Assembly: GCF_028994775.1 (NCBI RefSeq)
Contig: NZ_JAJQMN010000003.1
Location: forward strand, 186,001-250,000
DNA length: 64,000 nt
Direction of reading: 5' to 3'
Origin: Promicromonospora iranensis
GTDB lineage: Bacteria > Actinomycetota > Actinomycetes > Actinomycetales > Cellulomonadaceae
Shown: piece after piece, positions 32,537-42,148 of the stretch
How the letters are laid out: each line of letters opens with the position of its first letter
Position numbering within the stretch: position 1 is the first letter of the stretch
The notes under the pieces: generated by a model
Told to the model about the DNA's origin: nothing
What the model saw: the letters and a program-made list of their open reading frames with translations, nothing else
Databases searched by the model: none
Made by a program: the position numbers and the translations under genes

Positions 32537-35500
32537 ATGAGAGCAACGGCCACGAAGCGCCGATGGTCCCGTCCCCTGGCCGCTGCCGTCGCAGCGGCCA
32601 CCCTTGCCACCGCACTGCCGTCCGTCGCCCACGCCGACGAGCTCACCCTGACCGACACGGTCGAGAGCATCGGCCCCGGCATCAGCCTGCGCCACCTCAA
32701 GGCGGTGGACGAGGGCGGCTGGTACGACTCCCGCTTCCTCACCGTCGACCTCGCCGAGGACGCGGTCAGCACCGACCTGCTGACGGCAGGTCCGGTCGCG
32801 TCGGGCGGCCCGCTGAGCGTCGCCGCCAACCGTGCGGGCGCCGTCGCGGGCATCAACGGCGAGTTCTTCGACATCGGCAACAGCAACGCCGCGCTCGGCG
32901 GCGAGGTGCAGGGCGGCGTCCTGCGCAAGTCCCCGGACATCAGCGGGCGCTCGCACGTCGGCGTGAGCCGCGACGGGATCTCGCAGCTCGTCGACCTCGC
33001 CATCGACGCGAGCGCCGACCTGGCTGGGGCTCCGCACAAGGTCCTGTCGGTGAACGCGGCGAACGGCGGCGGCGTGCCGGCGAACGGCATGGTCGCGTAC
33101 ACCCCGGTATGGGGCGAGTCCAGCCGCAACCGCGGCTTCACGGGCGTCGCGGCGGACCGGATCGCCGAGGTGATCGTCGACGACGGCGCCGTCGTGTCGG
33201 TCGAGCAGTCCGGTCCGGCGGGCTCCGGCCCGATCCCGGAGGGCGGGTTCGCCCTGGTCGGGCGGGACGGTGCGGCCGACGCCCTGCGGGCGCTCCGCGA
33301 GGGCGACCCGGTCGGGCTCACGTACGAGCTCGCCGACGACGTCGCCCGCACCATGGAGTTCGCGCTGGGCCACGGCGGCACCATCGTGTCCGACGGCGAG
33401 GTCGTCGACGGCCTGACGACGTCGATAGCGCCGCGCACCGCGCTGGGCTTCAGCGACGACGGCCGCACGCTCGTCCTGGCCACCTGGGACGGTCCCGGCG
33501 GCACCGGCAGGGGCGGCGTCGGCGTGGACAAGGCCGCACGCGACCTGGTCCGGCTCGGTGTGGACACGGCGGTCAACCTGGACGGCGGCGGGTCGACGAC
33601 CATGGTCGCGCGCGCCCTCGGCCACGAGGAGGCGACGGTCCGCAACGTGCCGTCGGACGGACATGAGCGCAGCAACCCGAACGGCGTCGGCGTGTTCGTC
33701 GCGCCGGGCGACGGTCGCCTGCACGACCTGCTGGTGGAGCCTGCCCCCGGCGGCGCCTCTGCCGACGGCGACGTGCGGGTCTTCCCCGGTCTGCACAGGA
33801 CGCTGGTGGCCAAGGGCGTGGACGACCACGAGACCCCGGTCGAGGTCGCCGAGGACTCGGTGCGCTGGCAGGCACGCGGAGCTGCCTCGGTGCCCGGTGG
33901 GCGGCTCGAGGCCCCGCACGAGGGCCGCGACGAGATCACGGTCAGCGCCCGGTCCGGCCGCGAGCGCGACACCCTGGACGTCCAGGTGCTCGGCCCGCTG
34001 GACGACGTCGAGCTGTCGACCGACCGCCTGTCGATCGCCGACGCGGCGCCGTCGTCCGCCGTGACCGTCGCCGTGACCGGACGGGACGGGCAGGGCTTCA
34101 CGGCCCCGATCGAGGCGGGCGACCTGGAGCTCGACTACGACCACGACGTCGTGCGGGTGGAGCCGGCGGCCGGCGGTCTGCGGATCACCCCGCTCACGGA
34201 CGCCGCGACCGTGCTGACGGTGTCGGTGGCGGGCGAGTCGGTGCAGCTCCCGATCACCATCGGCGTGCAGAACGTCACGGTCTACGACTTCGACGACGAC
34301 GTGCTCGCGCGCTGGCGCAACAACAGCACCCGGGCGACGACCTTCTCCGCCGACCCGGACGGCCTGCGGGTCGACTTCGAGGGGATGCGCAACATCGGCG
34401 TCTACGCGGCGTCGGCGGACGTGCGCGTCCCGGTGCCCGGCCAGCCCCTGCGCATGCGGGTGCGCGTCAAGTCCAGCATCTCGGTGCCGAGCGGGCTCAC
34501 CTACCTGGCCTATGTCGACGCGACGGGCAAGAGCGGCGGCGTCTACGGCACCGGCCTGACGCCGTCGGACGACTGGCAGCAGGCCACGTTCACCCTCCCC
34601 TCGACCACGGCGTACCCGATCTCGGTCACCGGATGGCAGGGGATCAACACCAACGCCGCGCAGCAGAAGCCGGGCACGTTCGTCCTGGACCGTATCGAGG
34701 CTGACGTCCCGACCTCGATCGAGCTGCCCCCACGCCCGGACCTGGAGCCGGACCCGCTCGTCTCCGCGGACGGCGAGCCGCTCCACGGCCGTGACGCGTG
34801 GCAGTTCGCCACGCTGTCGGACGTGCAGTTCACCGCCGACAACCAGGACCTGACCGAGGTCGCCACCACCGCGCTCCGGACGATCCGCGCCACGAACCCG
34901 GACCTCGTGGTCCTCAACGGCGACATCACGGACCGTGGTCTGCCCGAGGACATGGCCCTGGCCCGTGAGGTGCTGGAGGGCGCGGGGTGCGACCTGGTGC
35001 CGGTCGGCGAGGAACCGGCGGCGGACAGCACGCCGGACCCCGGTTCGGGCACCGTGCCGTGCTACTACGTGCCGGGCAACCACGAGTCCTACGGCCTGAA
35101 CAACACGCAGGCGACCCTCGACCCGTTCGTCGCCGAGTTCGGTCAGCCGTACCGGACCTTCGACCACAAGGGCACGCGGTTCGTGCTGCTGGCCAGCGCG
35201 TACGGCACGCTGCGCGGCACGGAGTGGAGCCAGCTCCCGATGGTCCGTGACGCCCTGGCCGACGCCGAGCGGGACCGGTCGGTGAGCAACGTCGTCGTCT
35301 TCGCCCACCACCCGGTCAAGGACCCCGGCGACACCGCCGACAGCCGGCTCGGCGACGGCAACGAGGTGGCGCTGGTCCAGAACCTGCTCACCGCGTTCCG
35401 TGAGCGCACCGACAAGGGTGCGGTCATGGTCGGGTCGCACGCCCAGATCGTCGACGTGCACCGGGAGGAGGGCGTGCCCTACGTGGTGCTGCCCTCGTCG

Positions 35501-36358
35501 GGCAAGGGCCCGTACGGCACCCCGGACCGGGGCGGCTTCACGGGCTGGGTGAGCTGGTCGGTGGATCCGAGCGAGAGCGCCGACGAGCAGTGGGTGGAGG
35601 CCGACGTCCGCGCCTTCGCGCAGTCGATCGCTCTGGAGACGCCCGAGACGCTGGAGACGGGTGCGTCGGCGCAGCTCAGTGGCAGCATCGTGCAGCCGAA
35701 CGGTGTCGCGCCGGGCAGCAGGGTGGTGCCGCTGAGGTACCCGATGTCCGTGCACTGGAGCGGTTCGCGGAACCTCGCGATCGGCACCGGTGAGCGTGCT
35801 GTCGAGTCGGCCCGCCGGGCCGGCAAGGTGGCGGTGCTCGACCCGGAGACCCGGACCCTGACGGCGCTGCGCCGCGGCGAGGTGACCGTCACGGTCACCA
35901 ACGACGCGATGCGGACCTACGACGGTGCCGCCTCGCTCGCACCGGTCTCGACGTCCGAGACGATCGAGGTGGTCCCGTCAGCCGGTTCCGGGCCGCGGGT
36001 CACGGCCGAGGCTCCCGTGTTCACGGACCAGCCCGTCGGTACACGCGGCCAGGTGCAGAAGGTGACGGTCACCAGCACGGGCACCGCGCCCGCGCGGATC
36101 CGCTCGGTGGACGTGGCTGACGACGAGCGGCGAAGCCCGTTCAGCGTCGACCGCGACCGTTGCTCCGACCGGACGCTGGCCCCCGGCCGTACCTGCACCG
36201 TGTGGGTCCGGTTCGACCCGACGCGTCCGGACGTGACGTCGACGGCGGAGCTCCAGCTCGCGACGAACGGCGCGGAGCCCACCGTGACGGTGCCGCTGAC
36301 CGGCACGAGCACCAGGCTCACCTGGACCGTGCCGAACGACGGCCCGGCCCGCCACTAA
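32537..36358 (+). CDS. Secreted phosphodiester glycosidase (NAGPA) fused to a metallophosphoesterase
   Basis: 1273-aa secreted protein. Signal peptide 1-33, then a NAGPA/DUF2233 domain (about 85-395) with NGEFFD near 109 and the signature NLDGGGSTT near 346. Ig-like and galactose-binding-like domains (about 400-760) follow. A calcineurin-like metallophosphoesterase (about 765-1035) has GDITDRG near 795, GNHES near 845, AHHP near 922 and GSHAQ near 965. It ends in Ig-like domains, the last in HYDIN style. NAGPA enzymes cut sugar-1-phosphate diesters, and the second domain could remove the exposed phosphate. Both in one polypeptide suggests sequential attack on a phosphorylated glycan. No anchor is seen. 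It is followed by a strong terminator. Confidence 0.88.
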   Translation: MRATATKRRWSRPLAAAVAAATLATALPSVAHADELTLTDTVESIGPGISLRHLKAVDEGGWYDSRFLTVDLAEDAVSTDLLTAGPVASGGPLSVAANRAGAVAGINGEFFDIGNSNAALGGEVQGGVLRKSPDISGRSHVGVSRDGISQLVDLAIDASADLAGAPHKVLSVNAANGGGVPANGMVAYTPVWGESSRNRGFTGVAADRIAEVIVDDGAVVSVEQSGPAGSGPIPEGGFALVGRDGAADALRALREGDPVGLTYELADDVARTMEFALGHGGTIVSDGEVVDGLTTSIAPRTALGFSDDGRTLVLATWDGPGGTGRGGVGVDKAARDLVRLGVDTAVNLDGGGSTTMVARALGHEEATVRNVPSDGHERSNPNGVGVFVAPGDGRLHDLLVEPAPGGASADGDVRVFPGLHRTLVAKGVDDHETPVEVAEDSVRWQARGAASVPGGRLEAPHEGRDEITVSARSGRERDTLDVQVLGPLDDVELSTDRLSIADAAPSSAVTVAVTGRDGQGFTAPIEAGDLELDYDHDVVRVEPAAGGLRITPLTDAATVLTVSVAGESVQLPITIGVQNVTVYDFDDDVLARWRNNSTRATTFSADPDGLRVDFEGMRNIGVYAASADVRVPVPGQPLRMRVRVKSSISVPSGLTYLAYVDATGKSGGVYGTGLTPSDDWQQATFTLPSTTAYPISVTGWQGINTNAAQQKPGTFVLDRIEADVPTSIELPPRPDLEPDPLVSADGEPLHGRDAWQFATLSDVQFTADNQDLTEVATTALRTIRATNPDLVVLNGDITDRGLPEDMALAREVLEGAGCDLVPVGEEPAADSTPDPGSGTVPCYYVPGNHESYGLNNTQATLDPFVAEFGQPYRTFDHKGTRFVLLASAYGTLRGTEWSQLPMVRDALADAERDRSVSNVVVFAHHPVKDPGDTADSRLGDGNEVALVQNLLTAFRERTDKGAVMVGSHAQIVDVHREEGVPYVVLPSSGKGPYGTPDRGGFTGWVSWSVDPSESADEQWVEADVRAFAQSIALETPETLETGASAQLSGSIVQPNGVAPGSRVVPLRYPMSVHWSGSRNLAIGTGERAVESARRAGKVAVLDPETRTLTALRRGEVTVTVTNDAMRTYDGAASLAPVSTSETIEVVPSAGSGPRVTAEAPVFTDQPVGTRGQVQKVTVTSTGTAPARIRSVDVADDERRSPFSVDRDRCSDRTLAPGRTCTVWVRFDPTRPDVTSTAELQLATNGAEPTVTVPLTGTSTRLTWTVPNDGPARH

Positions 36359-36374
36359 GGGCCCGGCACTGCTT

Positions 36375-36436
36375 GGTCGTGGGCGTGATCGTTGCGCGGA
36401 ACTTCCGTTCCAGGCTCGACGATCACGCCCACGACC
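36375..36436. terminator. Bidirectional terminator, 18-bp perfect stem
   Basis: GGTCGTGGGCGTGATCGT (36375-36392) pairs perfectly with 36419-36436 around a 26-base loop, between convergent genes. Confidence 0.75.
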
Positions 36437-36445
36437 GAGGTCTGC

Positions 36446-39400
36446 TCAGTCGCAGAACTCGTTCAGCTCGAAGTCGTACACCGTCGTCTGTCCCTTGATG
36501 ATGCGTGCGGACCTCATCTCCGGCGGATACCCGTTCGCCGAGCTGAGCAGCGTCAGCCGGTTGTTCGACACCCCCATCCAGCGGGCGTAGCCGCCGTCCT
36601 CCCCGGTGACGAGCGTGACGTCGTACTCGGACCCGTCGATGACCACGAAGGCGCCCTCGAGCGGCACCGTCTCGTCGTCGCAGGTGGCCCCGGTGACCGT
36701 GCCGGTGATCTTGCCCCAGCTGGCGGGCGGGGTCACGGACAGCGACACCTGCACGCGCGGCTCGTCGTACGGCGTGCCGCCGTTGGCCACGACGGCCGAC
36801 GTGTAGGTGCCCGGCTGGTCCACGCGGCTGCTGTCGAGGTCGACGTGCACCGTCGTCGACTGGCCGGGCTCCAGCGTGAACGCCGGCGGCTGGACGTCGA
36901 GCCACGGCACCTCGACCTCGGTCTCACCGGTCACGTTGAGCACCGTGTGCATGTCCGGGAAGCCGATCTCCTCGAGCGTGGCGGGCTCGGTGTTGCCGCA
37001 CTCCTCCGCGGCGATGTACGACGGCGCCGTCTCCGGCTCCGCGTTGGAGCCGATGAAGATCTCGCCGTCCACCCCGACCACCTCGACGACGAGCGTGCTG
37101 CCCGCCGGCGCAGTGCCGGTGACCGGCACGTCGACCATCGTGAGCTCCTGCGGCTCCAGGGCCACGTCGGACGAACCGAGCAGGGTCATGTTCGAGTACA
37201 CGAACTCCCCGTCGAGCTCGTAGAGGTTGACCGTGACGTCCGTGGCCGCGAAGACGGACTCGACGCCGAAGGACACGTTGGTCACGGCGAACTCGCCGTC
37301 GATGTCGAAGTCCTCCAGCGTGAACGTCCGAAGCCACTGCGTCTGGCCGGCCCCGCAGGCCACGGAGTTGCCCATCGTGACGTCCTGCGACGACGAGTGG
37401 GTGATGGTCGTCCCCTCGCCTGCGAGGAGTGACGGCGGGGCGGACGGCGTCCCCGTCGTCCCCGGACGCTTGCCGTTCCGGGAGTACGTGTCGCCGTCCG
37501 TCGTGGCGGAGCGCTTCGTGCCGGACGACGACGCCGTGCTCACCTCCGTCGCGTCGTGGGCGGCTCCCTTGATCACGCCGGCGCCGCCGGTCGACCCGAG
37601 GATCTCGAAGTCGGACGACGCGGGAGCGACCTCGACGTCGGCGGGCGCGGTGCCCTCGTTCGTCACGGTGAACGTGCCGGACCGGGTGCCGCCCATCCGT
37701 ACCTGCCGCGACAGCTCCTCCGGCGAGACGGTGAGCAGCGGTGCCGCCAGCTCCACGTCCTGCCGGGCGATCGCGTCGGCCACGACGGTCACCGCGGCCT
37801 CCGTGCCCGTGTAGTCCTTGGCCGTGTAGCCGATCTGCTGCTCGCCGTCCCCCCTGGTGAACAGCGAGTAGTACCCGGCGCCCACACCCGGGTTCTCCGG
37901 GTCGACGGACCGGGTGCTCTCCTCGGCACCGGCGGTCACGGTCGCGCCGTTCACGCCGTCGCCCGTGTTGAGGTCGTGCACGAACCCGGCCACGAGGCCG
38001 CCGTCGACGGGCAGGCACTCACCGATGGAGACGTTGTCGACCTGCCACCACATGGTGAACGCGGCGTCGCCGTAGTGGAACCGGACCCGCACGTCGGACT
38101 CGCCACCGGCGCCCGGGAGGGCGACGATCGCGCGGCCCTCGGCGTCGGAGGTCTGGTGCAGCGCGGTCTCCCAGGTCTCGCCGCCGTCGACGCTGACGTC
38201 CACGTCGGCGAAGTCACCCAGCGCGAGGTAGCTCTGGTCGAACGTCAGGAGCGGCGCCTCGACGTCCGACAGGTCGTAGGACGACGACGTGAGCGTCGTG
38301 TCCTGCGTCCCGTCCTCGCCGTAACCGTCACTGTTCACCTCGGCGAAGAGCCCCTCACCGCCGGTCATGTTGCCGTACCCGAAGGTGTCGTCGAACGTCC
38401 AGACCTGCTCGGTGCCCGCCAGGTCCTCGACGGTCCAGCCGTCGGGCAGCTCGCCGGACTCGAACTCCTCGACCCCGACGCCGGCCCCGGTCAGGGCGTA
38501 GCCGGGAGCCGTGCACTCGGCGAGCACGGGCGTCGCGACGTCGGCCGACGCCGGTTCCGTGCCGACCTCGACCTCCTGCGTGAGCGTCCCGTACCCGGTC
38601 ACCGACGGCTGCACCACCAGCGTGTGCGTGGTCGACTGGGGCAGCTCGAACGAGTACTCCCCCGTGAACGGGTCGGTCCACGCCACGACGCTGCTCGGCG
38701 CGCCCTGCACGGAGACCTTGGCGTCGAGCGGCCAGCCGTGCCCGGAGCCGTCCGTGACGGTGCCGCTCACGGTCGTGGTCGGGGCAGCCTCCAGGCTGAG
38801 GTCCCGCGTGGTGGTCTCGCCCTCGACGACGTCGGCCTGCGCCGTCGCGTCCAGGAACCCGAAGGCGGAAGCGCTCAGCTCGTACGAACCCTCCTCCAGG
38901 CCCAGGCGGTACGCGCCCTCCGCGTCGGTCGTGTCGGAACGCTCACCGACGGTGACCCGTGCGCCGGCGACCGGCTCGCCGTCCGGCCCGGTGACGGTGC
39001 CCTCGAGGAAGCCGTAGCCGTCGATCGGCGCGTTGGAGACCAGCGCCTGCACGTCGAGCTTGCCCTCGCCCCACACGTTGTTGTCGGCGGGGGTGCCGCC
39101 GCACGAGTCGTCGGCGACGTCGACGGACGTCTGGTCCAGGAGCTGCCGGGTGGCCTCGATGTCGCCGACCAGCACGGGCGCCGCGCTCCACAGGAGTGCC
39201 ACCGCGCCCGCGAGGTGCGGGGACGCCATGGACGTGCCGCTGAACTCGGCGTACTCGCCGCCGGGCACGGAGGAGCGCACCTCGTCACCGGGTGCGGCCA
39301 GGTTCGGCTTGGTCTCGCCGTCCTCGCCCGACCCGCGCGACGAGAAGTCGGCGATCTCGCCGCTCGCCCCGAACGCGCCCGCCGCGTAGGTGGCCACGTT

Positions 39401-40513
39401 GGCCCCCGGGGACGACGTCGACTCGCAGCCGGCCTCGCCCGCGTTGCCGGCCGCCCAGGCACCGAAGATGCCCGCCGCCTCCCAGGCGGCGATCTCCTCG
39501 GACAGGAAGTCGTCGATGGCGCCGGGCGCGGTCTGGCCCCACGAGTTGTTCACGACGTGCGGACGCTGGGCCGGGTCGGGGTCCGAGCCGTCGGTCCGCG
39601 TCGGCGCGAGGATCCACTGGCCGGAGGCGAGCAGGTCGGCGTCGGAGCAGGTGGCGCAGCCGTTGGCCGCGATCCAGTCGGCGTCCGGGGCGACGCCGAT
39701 CTGGTTGCCCGCACCGTCGTCGCCCACCATGGTGCCCATGACGTGCGTGCCGTGGGCGTCGCCGTCGCAGGGCGCCCCGTCGCAGGCACCGCTCGCGTCG
39801 AACCAGTTGTAGTCGTTGCTCAGGCCCTCGTCACCGAGATAGCCGCGGTAGTGCTCCGCGAGGGCAGGGTGCTCGACGTCGACCCCCGAGTCGATGTTGG
39901 CCACGGTGATGCCGTCACCGGTGTAGCCCATGTCCCACACGTCGGGGGCGCCGATGGCGTCCAGTCCCCACTCGGTGGCGAGCGGCGCGTTCCGCGTCGG
40001 CGCCTTGCGCTCGACCGGCTCGATCGGCTGGGCCGCGAACCGCTCGTGGACCTGCTTCACCTCGCGGCTGGTGGCGACCTGCTTCGCGAGCGCCTCCGTG
40101 CCGTCCTCGACGAGGATCGCGTTGCTGATCCAGTAGGACTCGTAGTCGACGCCCGCCGCCTTCAGGTCGGCGACGACGTCGGCCTGCGACGCCTCGGCCG
40201 TGCTGGTCAGGGCGTCGTGGACGAACTGGCCACGCTCGCCCCAGTCGGCGATGTCCTTGGCCGGCTCCAGGTCCGGGGCGTCGGCGAACCGGATCCAGAA
40301 GTCGGCGGACTCCTTGGTGTCGAGCCGGGTCTGCACGGCCGGCGTGATCTTGTCCGCCGGCCGCTCCGGGACGTCGGTGGTGACGGTCGGCGGTGCCCCT
40401 GCCGGTACCGGTGTACTCGCGAGTGCAGGTGTCACGCTCACCGCTGTTGCCAACATCGCGCCGACCGCTGCGAGAGCGATGGGTGCGCGTCGTCGTGGCA
40501 TGCGACTGTGCAT
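36446..40513 (-). CDS. Large secreted S8 subtilase with CNA-B/carboxypeptidase-regulatory-like repeats
   Basis: 1355-aa secreted serine protease. Signal peptide about 1-33, an I9-like prodomain region (about 55-175), then the S8 domain with Asp208 (NIDSGVD), His254 (DAHGTHV) and Ser428 (SGTSMASPH), resembling bacillopeptidase F. After it come carboxypeptidase-regulatory-like beta domains (GTVTGPDGEPVAGARVTVGE), a MAM/jelly-roll-like region (about 650-800), more Ig-like repeats and a final CarboxypepD_reg domain. Start ATG 40513 is preceded by GGAGG. No sorting motif is seen, so it is released. It likely degrades extracellular protein. Confidence 0.9.
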   Translation of the reverse strand: MHSRMPRRRAPIALAAVGAMLATAVSVTPALASTPVPAGAPPTVTTDVPERPADKITPAVQTRLDTKESADFWIRFADAPDLEPAKDIADWGERGQFVHDALTSTAEASQADVVADLKAAGVDYESYWISNAILVEDGTEALAKQVATSREVKQVHERFAAQPIEPVERKAPTRNAPLATEWGLDAIGAPDVWDMGYTGDGITVANIDSGVDVEHPALAEHYRGYLGDEGLSNDYNWFDASGACDGAPCDGDAHGTHVMGTMVGDDGAGNQIGVAPDADWIAANGCATCSDADLLASGQWILAPTRTDGSDPDPAQRPHVVNNSWGQTAPGAIDDFLSEEIAAWEAAGIFGAWAAGNAGEAGCESTSSPGANVATYAAGAFGASGEIADFSSRGSGEDGETKPNLAAPGDEVRSSVPGGEYAEFSGTSMASPHLAGAVALLWSAAPVLVGDIEATRQLLDQTSVDVADDSCGGTPADNNVWGEGKLDVQALVSNAPIDGYGFLEGTVTGPDGEPVAGARVTVGERSDTTDAEGAYRLGLEEGSYELSASAFGFLDATAQADVVEGETTTRDLSLEAAPTTTVSGTVTDGSGHGWPLDAKVSVQGAPSSVVAWTDPFTGEYSFELPQSTTHTLVVQPSVTGYGTLTQEVEVGTEPASADVATPVLAECTAPGYALTGAGVGVEEFESGELPDGWTVEDLAGTEQVWTFDDTFGYGNMTGGEGLFAEVNSDGYGEDGTQDTTLTSSSYDLSDVEAPLLTFDQSYLALGDFADVDVSVDGGETWETALHQTSDAEGRAIVALPGAGGESDVRVRFHYGDAAFTMWWQVDNVSIGECLPVDGGLVAGFVHDLNTGDGVNGATVTAGAEESTRSVDPENPGVGAGYYSLFTRGDGEQQIGYTAKDYTGTEAAVTVVADAIARQDVELAAPLLTVSPEELSRQVRMGGTRSGTFTVTNEGTAPADVEVAPASSDFEILGSTGGAGVIKGAAHDATEVSTASSSGTKRSATTDGDTYSRNGKRPGTTGTPSAPPSLLAGEGTTITHSSSQDVTMGNSVACGAGQTQWLRTFTLEDFDIDGEFAVTNVSFGVESVFAATDVTVNLYELDGEFVYSNMTLLGSSDVALEPQELTMVDVPVTGTAPAGSTLVVEVVGVDGEIFIGSNAEPETAPSYIAAEECGNTEPATLEEIGFPDMHTVLNVTGETEVEVPWLDVQPPAFTLEPGQSTTVHVDLDSSRVDQPGTYTSAVVANGGTPYDEPRVQVSLSVTPPASWGKITGTVTGATCDDETVPLEGAFVVIDGSEYDVTLVTGEDGGYARWMGVSNNRLTLLSSANGYPPEMRSARIIKGQTTVYDFELNEFCD

Positions 40514-40564
40514 TCTTGCCTCCGGGGTGCAAGCGCCCCACGCGGGGCGCGACCACTGGCCCAC

Positions 40565-40586
40565 GAGTGTGTGCCGGGTCACACTC
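40565..40586. promoter_or_regulatory. Dyad upstream of the first subtilase
   Basis: GAGTGTG (40565-40571) and CACACTC (40580-40586) form a perfect 7-bp inverted repeat, 52 bp before the subtilase start. Operator candidate; binding protein unknown. Confidence 0.35.
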
Positions 40587-40785
40587 TGGGAGCCTGGGGT
40601 GAAAAGGGCAACGAAAGTCACCCGGCGCCCGGGCCTCGCACCTGGCTGCCGAGGTCCGCCGCGGGCATGCTGCTCGGCCTGGTTCCGGGCAAGAAGGCCT
40701 GCTCAACGGCCTGCTGGAGCCGGATCGGGGAATTACCGCGGGCGTGCGCGGAATGTCCTGGACCGGGGGTGGCGTTGGTGCCGAC

Positions 40786-41196
40786 ATGGACTTCAACCAG
40801 CAGATCATCGACACCTTCCGGGCCAATGGCGGCGAGGTCAACGAGCCCATGCGATTCGGCAAGAGCCTCGTGCTCGTGCACGTCCCGAAGAAGGACGGCA
40901 GCATCCGTGTCGCGCCGCTGGCCGCGATCGAGGACGGCGGCGCCTGGCACATCGTCGGGTCCGCCGGCGGCTCGCCCAAGCACCCCGCCTGGGTCTTCGG
41001 CCTGCGCCGCACGGAGCAGGTGGACATCGAGGTCCCCGGTGACCCCGTCCGGACTCTCCGGGCCAAGGTCGAGGAGCTGACCGGCGACGAGCGCGACGCC
41101 CTGTGGGCCCGCTTCAAGGGGATGTCCAGCGGTTTCGCGGAGTACGAGAAGACGGCGGAGGGCCGTGTCTTCCCGATCTTCCGGCTGAGCGCTTGA
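40786..41196 (+). CDS. DDN-type F420/flavin-dependent nitroreductase-like protein
   Basis: 136-aa small split-barrel protein of the deazaflavin-dependent nitroreductase (DDN) family. The N-terminal helix DFNQQIIDTFRANGGEV, the HPAWVFGLRRTEQVDIEV strand pair and DERDALWARFKG are all family-typical. These proteins bind F420 or simply act as membrane-associated reductases. ATG 40786 lacks a strong ribosome site. Its stop TGA at 41194-41196 is 71 bp before the probable epimerase start. Confidence 0.8.
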   Translation: MDFNQQIIDTFRANGGEVNEPMRFGKSLVLVHVPKKDGSIRVAPLAAIEDGGAWHIVGSAGGSPKHPAWVFGLRRTEQVDIEVPGDPVRTLRAKVEELTGDERDALWARFKGMSSGFAEYEKTAEGRVFPIFRLSA

Positions 41197-41267
41197 CATG
41201 CTCGGGGAGCGGCCGTGCGACGGACCGCTCCCCGCTCCTGTTCGACGGCGAACCCGAGGAGAACACG

Positions 41268-42134
41268 ATCGTTCGGTATGAGCGCGTACTGGTCACCGGC
41301 GCCGCCGGGCGCATCGGCCGCGGGGTCCTCGACGTGCTCGCCCGCGAGTCGATACCCGCCACGGCGCTGGTGCTGGAGGACCCGGGCGACCTGGCGGCCG
41401 ACCGCGTGGTCGTCGGCGACGCCCGCTCGCCGGAGACCGTGGCGCGGGCCCTGGACGGGGCCGACGGCGTCGTCCACCTCGCGGCGATCCCGACACCGCT
41501 GGACGACCCGCCCGAGGTCGTCTTCGGCACGAACACGCTGTCCACCTTCACGGTGCTCGACGCCGCGGGCCGGGCGGGCGTCCGGCGTGCGGTGATCGCG
41601 AGCAGCCAGGCCGCCTCAGGAATTCCCTTCGCGGCACGGGAGCTGCACCCGGTCCACGTGCCGGTCGACCACGAGACTCCCGACCAGGCGGCCGACCCGT
41701 ACGCGCTGTCCAAGCGGGCGGACGAGCTGACGGCGGACATGGTGGCACGGCGCTACGGGATGCCGGTGGTCGCGCTGCGGTACCCGTTCGTCGGGGGCCT
41801 GGACGAGCGGCTGCGCGACTACGCGGACGCCGTCGCGCGGGACCCCGCCGCGGGTGCGGGCAGCCTGTGGGCGTACCTGGAGACCCGGGACGCCGCGGAG
41901 GCGGCCTGGCTCGCGCTCCTGTGCCCGGCCGACGGCGCCGTCGTCATCCATGTCGCCGCGCCCGAGACGCTGGTGTCGGAGCCGACCCTCGACCTGCTGC
42001 GGCGGTACCACCCCGACACTCCCGTACGTCGGCCGATCGAGGGGCGCGCGGTGCCCTACGACCTCACGGCCGCCGAGCAGGTGCTCGGGTTCCGTGCCCG
42101 GCACCACGTGGTCGGCAGGCCGGACCCGACCTGA
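41268..42134 (+). CDS. NAD-dependent epimerase/dehydratase, non-canonical start
   Basis: About 288-aa extended SDR: Rossmann motif VLVTGAAGRIGRG, catalytic Tyr and Lys in DPYALSKRAD, and HVAAP near the end. No ATG or GTG exists in frame near the Rossmann strand. The best ribosome site, GAGGAG (41256-41261), is six bases before an ATC codon at 41268, which I list as provisional start. A TTG at 41193 overlapping the previous stop would add a poorly conserved 25-residue leader. Likely acts on a nucleotide sugar or sugar acid; substrate unknown. Confidence 0.78.
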   Translation: MVRYERVLVTGAAGRIGRGVLDVLARESIPATALVLEDPGDLAADRVVVGDARSPETVARALDGADGVVHLAAIPTPLDDPPEVVFGTNTLSTFTVLDAAGRAGVRRAVIASSQAASGIPFAARELHPVHVPVDHETPDQAADPYALSKRADELTADMVARRYGMPVVALRYPFVGGLDERLRDYADAVARDPAAGAGSLWAYLETRDAAEAAWLALLCPADGAVVIHVAAPETLVSEPTLDLLRRYHPDTPVRRPIEGRAVPYDLTAAEQVLGFRARHHVVGRPDPT

Positions 42135-42148
42135 CGGTGCCCCGTCGG

